Origin: Paraphaeosphaeria minitans
Lineage: Eukaryota; Ascomycota; Dothideomycetes; Pleosporales; Didymosphaeriaceae
Reading direction: 5' to 3'
Assembly (NCBI GenBank): GCA_015832175.1
Contig: WJXW01000015.1
Location: forward strand, 434,001-498,000
DNA: 64,000 bases
The notes beneath the pieces are model-generated. The model saw only the letters and a program-made list of their open reading frames with translations, made no database searches and was not told the origin of the DNA. Made by a program: the position numbers and the translations under genes. Positions 55,084 through 64,000 of this stretch are shown here, in pieces (position 1 is the stretch's first letter; each line of letters opens with the position of its first letter).

Positions 55084-55935
55084 CTAGGTACTTTTGCTTT
55101 GGCCAGTCCTCACAAGGCCGAGACGAGCCTCTTTAGTATTCGTCTCTCGAACGTATTGCAAGTGTGGACTCTGCACCGACAACGAGGACCTACGCACAGC
55201 ATTCTGGCGATGCAGCACGGGTCGTTCGAACGCCACCACCGCACGCACAGCATTCGCGCCTCGGAGGAGGCTCACGATGTGGTGTCCGTGTGAGGTAGAC
55301 ATTTCTGAAGTTGGCGAGTCTGGAAGCTGAAGCTCATCGGGACGGGTGTGCGTAATTCGGGGTGTCTGGGGTGAGCTGGTGGTACGAGTCGTCTCGTCAG
55401 TGCTGGTGGCCTGGAATGGGGTGTGTTTCTTACCTACATCGTGTCCGGAGGATTGATCCAGGCGACTTTGAACGCGGGTAATGATTGGGGACCCCAGTGG
55501 AAATACATCACGATGGTCTTCGTAGTCTGGGTTGACGCGGGGCATCTCGGCTGCGCAACGCGGAGGGCTCACTGACCAGTTGCGTGAGGGGGGTGGCATG
55601 TAGACAGCTTCCGCTCGACCACGTGTCAGAGCTTGGGTATGCGTAGCTGATGCTTTGTAGTTGGGTACTGATGATCGGTCAAATCGATTGCGGCGATCAA
55701 AACCTGGAGCTGAAGCAGGAGTAGCGTGGCCAGAAGAATGGGTAGTCGTAGCTTGACCACGTGGCAAAGCTGGAGGCTGTCCAGTAGATGTCGTGCTGGC
55801 ATAGATTGGTGGCCGGCTGAACAAATCCTGACGCTCGGTCTGTGAAGTTGAAGCACGCATAGTGGTACTGCCAGTGGCTCCTGCGTCGTTGTAGACGTGG
55901 CTGTAGAAATTGTCGAAAGGTTTGTCATTTTCCAT
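55084..55935 (-). CDS. Hypothetical low-complexity protein
   Basis: 283 residues from a true ATG (MENDKPFDNFYSHVYND). Rich in Ser, Thr, Pro and Arg with no membrane segment or signal peptide; probably disordered (RASTSQTERQDLFSRPPIYA, SSPQTPRITHTRPDELQLPD). No domain recognised. The long intact frame and ATG context support a gene; it may be lineage-specific. Confidence 0.5.
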   Translation of the reverse strand: MENDKPFDNFYSHVYNDAGATGSTTMRASTSQTERQDLFSRPPIYASTTSTGQPPALPRGQATTTHSSGHATPASAPGFDRRNRFDRSSVPNYKASATHTQALTRGRAEAVYMPPPSRNWSVSPPRCAAEMPRVNPDYEDHRDVFPLGSPIITRVQSRLDQSSGHDVGKKHTPFQATSTDETTRTTSSPQTPRITHTRPDELQLPDSPTSEMSTSHGHHIVSLLRGANAVRAVVAFERPVLHRQNAVRRSSLSVQSPHLQYVRETNTKEARLGLVRTGQSKST

Positions 55936-57053
55936 ATTTGTAGTTGGAAGTTGAGGTTTTGTTTGCTAGAGGGAGAAATACGGTAAGGTATTTATATCTG
56001 AGTGGTAGTAACTCGCGTCAATGTTTGCGAGGTGGAAGTTGCACTATGCGAACGCAGTTGTGACTTGATATTGCACACATGAATCAAGCGTCACGCCCTG
56101 AAGTGGCACTGTCTCTGGAGATGAGACAACGCATTGTTTGCCAACGACGTTCGTGGCGTGTTGACCAAATGTCTCATAGATTGTGCTTCTGCATCAGCCC
56201 CATATAGAACTAGGATAATATCTTAGCACATCCTGCCTATGTATTGCTTGTCCTCACGTTATTCGAACTCTCTACCTTAGCGATGTGTATTTGTATGAGT
56301 AACGCAAAGTCCCGAAGAGTTGAGGATAATATTCGACGATCTCAAGAGGACCTCAAGCAAATATCTGTCGATACAAAGATCTAAGTATGGTACTATTGAT
56401 AGTCCAAGAAGCCTACACCTAAATTCATAGTTGACTCTCATAAAGCCGAGGTTCAAAGCTGTACGCGGCCCCCAACGCACATTCCAAACCTCGCAGTCCA
56501 CCCTACCGACACCGTATCCCCGTATCCACCCCTCGCGCTCCCCGCACCACGCCCCAACACCGCCTTACCTATCTTGTGTTACACACCTAGGCGAAACCGC
56601 CCGGAACCGGTCTCGCGCTGGACTGGCACCCCGCATTGTTTCGCGACAAACCACCGGGCCAACAATCCGTTGTCCGTAGCGCATGTGAAGGGCCCCGTGG
56701 AGTGGATGGGGGATGGAGTGCTGCGAGGCGAAAGTACACTTCAGATGTTGCGTCATTTGAACAAGACGTAGACTGAGAAGGGGGAACGCGCAGTAGAGTG
56801 AGTGAGTGAGTGAGTGAGTTGAGGTCAACAGCGAACTGCGAATCATGAATTGAAGTAGTTGACCTGCACAGCAACGTCTCCAAAACTGGCTAGACAAGAG
56901 ATAAAGGAATGAATTACATCAATCGCAACAACGCTTCAAATGCAAACAAAATGCACGCTCAAAACACGACAGCGACCAACCCCAAAGCCAAACTTCTAAA
57001 AGTGGCACCAACACAACCAAACTCCATGTCCAATGCATGCAATCCCATCCATT
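55936..57053. other. Intergenic with GAGT microsatellite
   Basis: About 1.1 kb without a gene. (GAGT)n, about 6 units, at 56795-56820. The last 100 bp is presumably the 3' UTR of the Prm10-like gene. Confidence 0.5.
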
Positions 57054-59756
57054 TTAAAAACTGAACAATCCACTCCTTCTCTTGCCAAGCGGGTACACCA
57101 GGAGCGCGGCGAGAAACAGCCCCACGGTAATGCCAATGGCGATCTGAACAACGCTGAAACCCACATTGAGAGCCACACTGTTCAGACTGCCGCTCGAATC
57201 GTATGCCGTCACAGTAGTCGCGTTGCCGGTCGTGTTCCGAACAATCTGGTCGGCCGAGCTGATGCCCGAGACGAGCGAGCCCTGGACTGATAGTCCAGAC
57301 GGAACCTGGACGAAAATGGCGGGAAGCATCGTGGCTGCAGCGAGACCATATCCTATCTTGCGCGTTCGCGGCACGAAGTCGGACATGGAGCTGGATTGAG
57401 AATGCGAGCGTAGCTTGTGGCTTTCCTCCCTGTGGTGCGCGCCGTGTCGGGACCGCATCCAGCGCTTCCGGAGGCGCCAATACGGCGGACGCAATCTGCT
57501 TTCCCAGAAATCGATGCACCAGTTCTCAACGTGACGGCCGAATCGTGCCTGCAGGTTCGCTGCTATTCCGATTGCCAGGGCTCCAAGCGTGTTGCTAATC
57601 TGAGCGTTGCTTTTGAAGTACGACGAAGAGTGGAAGTTCACGACGTAGCCAATGAGAGAGATGACCGTCATCGAAGGCATCTGCTTCAACTTTGCCTGGT
57701 TGATGACCATGAGGCAAACAGAGAAGGCGATGACGAAGAAGTAGTACCAATGACTCGACATCGGGTCCCGGCATTGCGTCTGGGACGTTGCGTCCTTGTA
57801 CATGAGCCCAAAGAGAACAGTACCAATCGTGATGCCGAAACCTAGGAATAGCGAGTAGATGATAGCGTAGACCATTCGAACTGACCCAGCAACAAGGTGT
57901 TTGCTTTGAAGCTCGAGGGACGCGGATAGCACGGTGAAACCAGGCAGAATCAGAGCGATCGAGGACTGCGACATGGCGCTGAAGCAGAAAAGCGGGTGTC
58001 CGTCACTTCCAGGTATCGACCCGAGAGCTCGCGCAATAAAGCTGGTGATGACTGCGGCGCCGATTTCGAAAACGTTGCTAATCAGCTCGTTCCCTGGGGC
58101 CACAACCAGTTGCAGCCACCCAATGAGACAACCGAGAAGGAAACAGAAAGGTAGATCGATGGGCCGGGCCTGGAAAGCGAAGGGACCTACAGCTGCGGAC
58201 GCTAATCCATAGACAGGTACTCGGAGCCAGACTTTGAACTTTGCTTTGCGGTTGACAATGGCATCTAGTCGTGGCATAGCTTCTTCAACTCCCATGCGAT
58301 CATGTATGACATCTTTGTAGATTTCGTGCACATCGCGGAGCTTGCCTAAATCAACTCCTTGCGCGGTGCGTACGAGCTTAACTTCACTGGTATGAGTGGA
58401 GCTGTCGTCGAATGCCATGATCATGCATCCGGGCATATACAGGAACTGGGCCTCAATCTCCAGTACCCGAGCTGACATGTTCATGTATTCTTCCAGGCGA
58501 TGGGTGGGTGCACCGTACATCATCAAAGCCCTGCAAAGTTTGCGCAGGTAGTTCTGACGAGCAAGAGTGCCAGCCAGGTGAATCTTGATCTTGTATTCCT
58601 GTTCCTTGCGCGCCTTGCGTTTGGCCTTGGTCGTTATCGACTGGTCAGAGCCTTGTCGTTTTCCCATTCCAGGACGCAACTTCTTATACTGAGTGGCCAT
58701 CTCCTTGCTCATATCTCGTTGTCCGGGAGTGGCAAGCATAGATGATGATTCAATCAGGCGAGAGATTGATGAGACAGAGTGATTGGACTGGTGGTGGCCT
58801 CTTAGCCAAGGCTTGCCAAATCGAGGCGTCGACGTGCCAGACGCCGGAGGCGACGAGTTTGGAGAATTGGCGGCAGTAGATGCTCCACTGAGGGTACCGA
58901 TGCTCGAGTTCCGTCCATGGCCCGTTGCTTTGTTCCGAGGCAATGATAAGTCAGATTGGCCTGCGTTAGAGGCTCTCAATAGAGTTCCCAGTACACCCGT
59001 TCGGAATGTTATGGGCCGTGGTACATGTTCATCCGCAATCTCCAATTCGTGGGTAGGTGTGACTGTTCCGTCGACGGCGACGGGCACATGGTAAAGTTCT
59101 ACCGGGTCGGCGGCAGGAGTCTGTCGGATGGTATGCTGCCTGAACAATTGTCGGGCCTGTCTCATATGTTCAGGCTCAGGCTCAGGCCCAGGCCCAGGCC
59201 CAGGCTCAGGTTCAGGCTCATGCTCGTCATCCTCATTGTCAGTGGTTCCGCCAGAATCGTGAGGGACCCGGACCCGGTTACGCTCAATATGGATCTCCGG
59301 AAGCGAGTCGGTAGAAGTGCGCCTCGATAACGGCGCGGAATAGGTCCCAACGCTCTTCACGAGCTTCGTGGCACGTTTCTGGGCCTCGAGACCTGATCTC
59401 TTCTTCTCCTCATCGAACTCTTCCAGCTCCTGGCCAAGATGGAACTGATGAGGCGTTCTTGGGGCTTTCCGAATTGCAGGCCGTGGCTTCTGAATATTCT
59501 CGAATGGCTCGTCGTATAATGGTGCGAGCGCCTCACGGACAGACTCCGCCAACTCTTCGTGAGATACATCAGCCCGTTGCAGGGTTTGCAGGGGTGTGTT
59601 GTGTCCTCCCGATGGGCTACCTTCGTTGGGTGGGGACGGTGGGGAAGTGCTCGCTCCTTGGCTAAAGCCAACCCGCTTCTTGCCACCAGGGGTAGACATT
59701 GAATTCTCGCGGTGATGATGTGAAGAGGGAAAGGAGTGCTCATCGTGGGCATCCAT
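57054..59756 (-). CDS. ThrE/Prm10-like membrane transporter
   Basis: 900-residue single-exon protein. The N-terminal 380 residues are disordered and charged, with an acidic PEPEPGPGPGPEPEPE run (six-base repeat at 59170-59221). The membrane domain of the ThrE family (DUF1212) follows: ARQNYLRKLCRALMMYGAPT with HRLEEYM, FLYMPGCMIMAFDDSSTHTS, an inter-helix DVIHDRMGVEEAMPRLDAIV, and about ten hydrophobic helices (PVYGLASAAVGPFAF, FCFLLGCLIGWLQLVVAPGN, SIALILPGFTVLSASLEL, YAIIYSLFLGFGITIGTVLF, ending VGFSVVQIAIGITVGLFLAA). Yeast Prm10 is pheromone-regulated; bacterial ThrE exports threonine. The substrate here is unknown. No lesions, and high conservation of the membrane half argue for a live gene. 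Confidence 0.93.
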   Translation of the reverse strand: MDAHDEHSFPSSHHHRENSMSTPGGKKRVGFSQGASTSPPSPPNEGSPSGGHNTPLQTLQRADVSHEELAESVREALAPLYDEPFENIQKPRPAIRKAPRTPHQFHLGQELEEFDEEKKRSGLEAQKRATKLVKSVGTYSAPLSRRTSTDSLPEIHIERNRVRVPHDSGGTTDNEDDEHEPEPEPGPGPGPEPEPEHMRQARQLFRQHTIRQTPAADPVELYHVPVAVDGTVTPTHELEIADEHVPRPITFRTGVLGTLLRASNAGQSDLSLPRNKATGHGRNSSIGTLSGASTAANSPNSSPPASGTSTPRFGKPWLRGHHQSNHSVSSISRLIESSSMLATPGQRDMSKEMATQYKKLRPGMGKRQGSDQSITTKAKRKARKEQEYKIKIHLAGTLARQNYLRKLCRALMMYGAPTHRLEEYMNMSARVLEIEAQFLYMPGCMIMAFDDSSTHTSEVKLVRTAQGVDLGKLRDVHEIYKDVIHDRMGVEEAMPRLDAIVNRKAKFKVWLRVPVYGLASAAVGPFAFQARPIDLPFCFLLGCLIGWLQLVVAPGNELISNVFEIGAAVITSFIARALGSIPGSDGHPLFCFSAMSQSSIALILPGFTVLSASLELQSKHLVAGSVRMVYAIIYSLFLGFGITIGTVLFGLMYKDATSQTQCRDPMSSHWYYFFVIAFSVCLMVINQAKLKQMPSMTVISLIGYVVNFHSSSYFKSNAQISNTLGALAIGIAANLQARFGRHVENWCIDFWESRLRPPYWRLRKRWMRSRHGAHHREESHKLRSHSQSSSMSDFVPRTRKIGYGLAAATMLPAIFVQVPSGLSVQGSLVSGISSADQIVRNTTGNATTVTAYDSSGSLNSVALNVGFSVVQIAIGITVGLFLAALLVYPLGKRRSGLFSF

Positions 59757-61300
59757 CCTGATATTCCCCTAGGAGAACCAGGCAGCTAGGCACGGGGCTA
59801 AGCGGTTGACCCAAAGGACTCGTTGGGTTGACTCCACGATTCTTTTCGGACGCACGTGGTGGCAGCGATCGTATCTAACGAAGATGCTAGACCGGGCAAA
59901 AGAACGCACTTGACGATAGATACACAGTGCAGCCTGTGCCGCTATGCGCGGAAGCGGAAGGCAGCGGGTCTGTCTCTGATGACAAGAAATTAGAGCAAGG
60001 AGAGTGGCCGAATAACCGTTGGGCGATGGTGGGCAGTAATATGGTGAGGAGGATTTCAACGATGGTTTTTGGTCGCGGATAAGCGGAACCGTAGTCAGCC
60101 GAAAAGGTAGCAGTTGAGATGTAGGAAGTTGGAATGGGGTAGAGAGGTGGCGGAAAGCTAGCAAAATTCGATCTTGTAAGTAGGGACGCTTAGCTATGAC
60201 GAGAGTCGGTATCGAAAGCTGCTCACAACACAAGGATAAGGCTAATGCAGGCAAAGAAGATGCGAGATCGCTGAGAGAAAGGCGACGCCTCATCAGACCC
60301 CTGTGGCGGCATAGGGTCCATTTTTTCTCTTCCTTGCCGGATAGCTAGATTGATCAAAGCGGCCAGAAGGGTCGCGAATGGTGTTCGGCAGCGCAACAAA
60401 GGGCTCGGTGAACTAGGAGAAGCGCGCCGAACGCCAAAACTATGGAACCGGCGACCATGGATCGTCTTGGTTCAAGCTGCACGGCTACGGGAGTGGCGGT
60501 TAGCTGCCGGCGGGCAGTTATTCTGGGAAGCATGGTGTCTTGGTTTCGCGTCGTCTAGCTGCTGGTACGTCGACCGTCGTCACGATAAGGACGGGTAGAC
60601 TTCTGGCCGTGAGGGCCGGTAGACATCTGGCCGCGAATGCAGCAAGACTTTTGGCCCAGCGTGGACCAGGCAAGGTTACCAGTAGTGGTATTCGGAACGA
60701 AAAGCGTGGGTGTGAGCTGCAGCGTCTCTTGCTGCATCAGGTAGACGGCGCTGGCGATGAGGGTGCTCGGGTCGCGTTGGAAAAGTGGACCAGTGTCTAT
60801 TGCCAGGATCCGAGCGAGCGACGGTGCGACGGTTTGAGAATGCGCGAGAGCAATCAGTGGGTATATATGGGCCCGCAAAGGCGTACTGCGCGTACACTCA
60901 TCCAATAGTGGCAGGATCCCGCGCACGACATGGGATCTCCGTGATAGCAGCGTGGTGGAGCAGTCGCTCGGGCGGTCGAGAACTTCTCCTGGAACTCATG
61001 CCTGGAGCCGAGGCCGAATGACAGTCATTGCGGCGAGGAGAGCGGAACCGTTGGGCTGCGAGGCAGACAGTTGGCAGTATCACGCTGGCAGTCAGGAGAG
61101 GAGTTGTGTACTGTGTACTGTGCACTGTGTAGGATCCGGCTTCCGAGCGAGCCAAGGCTCAAGCCACAGAAAAGCTGAAAGGCTTGGCTCAGCACGCCAG
61201 CGCTATTATAGGCTAGCGCCGAAGCCGAAGCCGAAGCCGAACACGCATGGGGTGGACGAGATGCGACACGCCAACGCTCTGCATGCTCGAGCCTCACATT

Positions 61301-61323
61301 TTTATTATTATTATTATTATTAT
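61301..61323. repeat. (TTA)n microsatellite
   Basis: About seven TTA units. Confidence 0.9.
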
Positions 61324-61520
61324 GGAGTTCTCTCTCCCCTTCGTCATCCTCGTCAACCTCGTCACATGCGCCGGGATGTACCTGGGCAGGCGAACGGCTC
61401 GCGGAATGGACTCGAGAGCAGAGAGCTTTGCCTCACCCGTGATGTTGCGCCCGATTGGGACTAGTCTAGCCCGTCTCAACATTTCCCATCCATCCATTGA
61501 GCCTCATCACGCCGCGTTAT

Positions 61521-61585
61521 CGCACCTGCACCTCACCTGCACCTCACCTGCACCTCATCTGCACCTCGCACTCAGTCTACCCACC
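61521..61585. repeat. 11-bp minisatellite CACCTGCACCT
   Basis: About four copies with variants (CATCTGCACCT). Confidence 0.8.
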
Positions 61586-62132
61586 TGCACCTCACCCTCG
61601 GTCTACCGAGCGCACAGCTGCTCATCGCCACCAGGCACACCACCAACTTGTCCAAGTCGACGCCCTGACGCCAAGGGAGAGAGCATGCACCCCTCACCCC
61701 CCATGCACCCTCGGCTGAGGGCGGAAAGTGGACCCGCACACGCATCGCTTCCCTACCCTCAGCGACGTCACTGCTCTGTCCTGGATCCACTGCGGTGGGC
61801 ACAGCTTGCGAAGTCTGACCCTGTCGTCACTTTGGTCCCCAGTGTCGTCGGTCCCCGCTCATCAGCTGTCCAACTCTTCTCCTCGTCCCCTTCGTCTTTC
61901 CTCTGGACATCCCAGTCACGTGCTCATCACGTGGCTCATCTCCAAGCTGGTGCATGTGGGGCACGCCTCTACCCCACGAGGGATGAGGGGACCTCAGCCT
62001 ATCGAGTAGAGCGACCGTCGGCCGTACTTCTGCCCCACCTTGTGATGCACCTTCATCTCGTCTTAAAAGATGGCCATGTTGATCAACAGACTGACGAGAC
62101 AGCACTAACCGCGCCAGAGAGATACAGCAGTC

Positions 62133-63547
62133 ATGCCTAAGATTGGCCACGTACGCCTTGTTGTCTTCGAAGCGACCAGCGACATGACTGACAGCTCCAG
62201 GTCGTTGTCGTAGGCTGTGGTCCTTCCGGGCTGCTCCTGGGAACAATGCTCGCGCGAAAGCTTTCCATCAAGGTCACCATCCTCGACGCGAACACGGAGA
62301 TTGACAAGAATCCACGCACCGCTCACTATGCACCCTCCGCCATGTTCGACTTCAAGCGCGCCGGTATACTTGAAGAAGTGCGGGAGAAGGGACTTTCCCC
62401 CAGGGGCGTATGCTGGCGATTGGACGACACCACATTCCTTGTGGGCATGGGTCGCGATCCCGAGGACACCGAACTCGCTATGCGCGTGCTACCGTTAGAC
62501 CAGCTGGGCCCGCTCATTGTGACGCACTTTAAGAGCTACCCGAATACCGAGATACTGTGGGGACACAAGGTGGTGGGCGTGAAGCAGGACGAGAACGGCG
62601 CAACCGCTATTGTGGAGACCGCAGATGGCGAGAGAAAAGAAATTACCGGGGACTATCTCGTAGGTGCTGATGGCGCATCGAGCGGTGTACGGACGGCTTT
62701 GTTCGGGAAGGAATATCCTGGCGAAACTCTGCCACAACAGATTGTGGCTACAAATGTCGGTAACCATCTGCGCAGTACTCGAGCGAAGGCTGACGGTCCA
62801 GGTCTATTTGCCCTTTGACGAGAGATTTGGCTACTGGGACTCGAACTTCATCGTGCACCCGACCGACTGGTACATGGCTGCTAAGATCACGAAAGACGGC
62901 ATATGGCGAGTAACATACGGTGACGACGCCAACCTTTCTCGCGAAGAAGTCGTGAAGCGACAACCATTGCGTTATGAAAAGATTCTTCCAGGTCACCCTA
63001 AACCACACGAATACAAGCTGGTTAGCATGAGCCCGTATAAACTGCAGCAGAGATGCGCGCCAAGCTTCCGAGTAGGCAAAATACTATTGGTAGCAGATGC
63101 AGCTCACCTATGCAACCCTTTGTAAGCCTCACCACCACATCGAACGCCACAGATGCTAAAACGAACAGTGGTGGCCTTGGCCTGACCGGAGGCTTTGCAG
63201 ATGTCGGCTCTCTCTATGATTGCTTCATGGGCATTAACCAGGATGAGCTCGACGAGTCGATTTTGGACAAATACAGCGAGATCCGCATCAAGATCTGGCG
63301 GGAGATGATCGATCCCATGTCACGTGCGAACTTCCACCGATTATGGGACCCCGCATGCGAGAAGGAGAAGGAGGAATTCTTCAAATTCTGTGAACGCGCG
63401 GACAAAGATCCAGTGTGGGGCAAATCCGTCGCTGAAGCTGTCCACGCGGTGCGGCATGACTTCACGCAGTACTTCAAGAGCAAGCAGAAGGTGGCCATAA
63501 ATGCGACCGTCACAAACGGTGCGCCTGCCGTTCAGGCTGCTGCGTGA
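62133..63547 (+). CDS. FAD-dependent monooxygenase (PHBH-type)
   Basis: Four exons: 62133-62150, 62201-62755, 62802-63121 and 63169-63547; total 1,272 nt, 423 residues, no frame conflict. Intron ends are GTACGC...CTCCAG, GTCGGT...GTCCAG and GTAAGC...GAACAG. MPKIGH joins VVVVGCGPSGLLLGTMLARK, restoring the FAD-binding GxGxxG. Further marks are DYLVGADGASSGVRTAL (DG motif) and LLVADAAHLCNPFGGLGLTG, the GD motif with Ala for the usual Gly. The middle donor GTCGGT is atypical, but the join TN/VYLPFD fits the family. It belongs to the class A flavoprotein hydroxylases acting on aromatic or polyketide-like substrates. The P450 beginning 320 bp downstream on the same strand suggests a shared pathway. 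Confidence 0.9.
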
Positions 63548-63866
63548 GCAGCTTCGAGAGTCTGAAGAAAGGAGGTATTGTTGATACCATCTATGTACAT
63601 ATGTCAAGCATAATACCATTGCCCCACTCCGAGTTCTGCGCCACTACGTGACCAGAACAGGATACCCCACATTTGGAGTAGTATACTGTGCTAGCCAAAC
63701 CTTACCTGCTCGACACTAGACTTCCCCATCCCGTGTACACCTCACGCAGACGGGAGGTGTTCATTGCATATGAGATATTAAGACTTGAACCGCATCTCTT
63801 CCATATCACTAGGCCAGCTGGTAGTTCCACTTTACTCACCGACGGTTGACTTGCATCGACATCAAC
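63548..63866. other. Intergenic region before the P450
   Basis: 319 bp holding the 3' UTR of the monooxygenase and the promoter of the P450. No clear TATA. Confidence 0.5.
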
Positions 63867-64000
63867 ATGTCAGCTTTCTTCCCAACGGCTCTCACAGCAC
63901 TCTTACTACTCCTCTTCGCAAAACTATGGGCCAACTTCCAATGGCACAGGAAGTACAAGCTCCCGCCAGGCCCGAGAGGCCTCCCCTTCTTCGGCAACAT
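63867..64000 (+). CDS. Cytochrome P450, N-terminal part (runs off the window)
   Basis: ATG 63867 opens a signal-anchor helix (FPTALTALLLLLFAKLWANF), then a short linker and the proline-rich hinge KYKLPPGPRGLPFFGN, which marks microsomal fungal P450s. Only 44 codons are visible, so heme-binding and substrate regions lie outside. Same strand and next to a FAD monooxygenase. Confidence 0.88.
   Translation, partial: MSAFFPTALTALLLLLFAKLWANFQWHRKYKLPPGPRGLPFFGN

Larger units (their letters stand above)
59757..62132. other. Long intergenic stretch
   Basis: About 2.4 kb between divergent Prm10-like and FAD-monooxygenase genes. Many overlapping frames on both strands but none with protein-like motifs. 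Contains an (ATT)n microsatellite at 61301-61323 and an 11-bp C-rich array (CACCTGCACCT) at about 61521-61585. Confidence 0.5.

Noticed and set aside
56795..56820. Telomere-like repeat
   Set aside because: The (GAGT)n run is a microsatellite, not TTAGGG, and lies in ordinary intergenic DNA. No telomeric repeats were seen in the window.
59769..60293. 174-codon minus-strand frame upstream of the Prm10-like gene
   Set aside because: Sits where the 5' UTR and promoter are expected; composition is not protein-like.
61247..62140. 297-codon open frame between the Prm10-like and monooxygenase genes
   Set aside because: It runs through microsatellites and minisatellites, is rich in His/Pro/Ser, and conflicts with the well-supported first exon at 62133.

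Overview
The window looks like a filamentous ascomycete nuclear genome, probably a Dothideomycete-like mould (class is inference). Supporting signs: genes split by 42-67 nt GT-AG introns with CTAAC/CTGAC-type branch points; families typical of moulds (HET, F-box, DUF7924-type, APH-like kinase, NLR-like NB/TPR, Prm10/ThrE, SDR, FAD monooxygenase, P450); and a dense load of Ty1/copia and Fot1/pogo elements, several carrying transition-type nonsense mutations. No bacterial features (Shine-Dalgarno sites, operons) were seen.

Layout. 0-9 kb: a degraded coding-like patch, a HET-domain gene, a dynamin-like GTPase with two introns and an apparent 1-nt frameshift in its C-terminal effector region, then about 4 kb without a recognisable gene. 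9-16 kb: a C2H2 zinc-finger gene followed by a complete copia element (copia-1, 5,350 bp, identical 132-bp LTRs, 5-bp target duplication) whose polyprotein is nevertheless broken, and a 20-bp minisatellite. 16-25 kb: two spliced nuclear-type hypothetical genes, a spliced multi-pass membrane protein, weak coding patches and a solo-LTR-like block. 25-31 kb: two tiny double-CxxC proteins around a second 20-bp minisatellite, an APH-fold kinase gene divergent from a DUF7924-type gene, and a sirtuin fragment. 31-40 kb: a transposon nest (Fot1-like element, AT-rich copia fragments in both orientations with a promoter carrying four TGACGTCA sites, a foreign LTR, then copia-2 with a gag-UGA-CUA-pol arrangement). 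40-52 kb: F-box gene, small frameshifted gene, a broken DUF3505/tyrosine-recombinase element, a second Fot1-like element, a decayed membrane-protein gene, an NLR fragment and an inverted copy of the copia-2 LTR. 52-64 kb: ordinary gene space with an SDR, a hypothetical protein, Prm10/ThrE, and a FAD monooxygenase followed by the start of a cytochrome P450.

Together, the left and middle parts read as an accessory, repeat-rich compartment holding genes of families linked to nonself recognition or nucleic-acid handling (HET, dynamin-like, NLR-like, sirtuin fragment, DUF7924), several of them broken. The right end reads as conserved gene space ending in a possible small oxidative gene pair. Exon joins given here come from reading frames, splice signals and remembered family motifs, not from transcript data.
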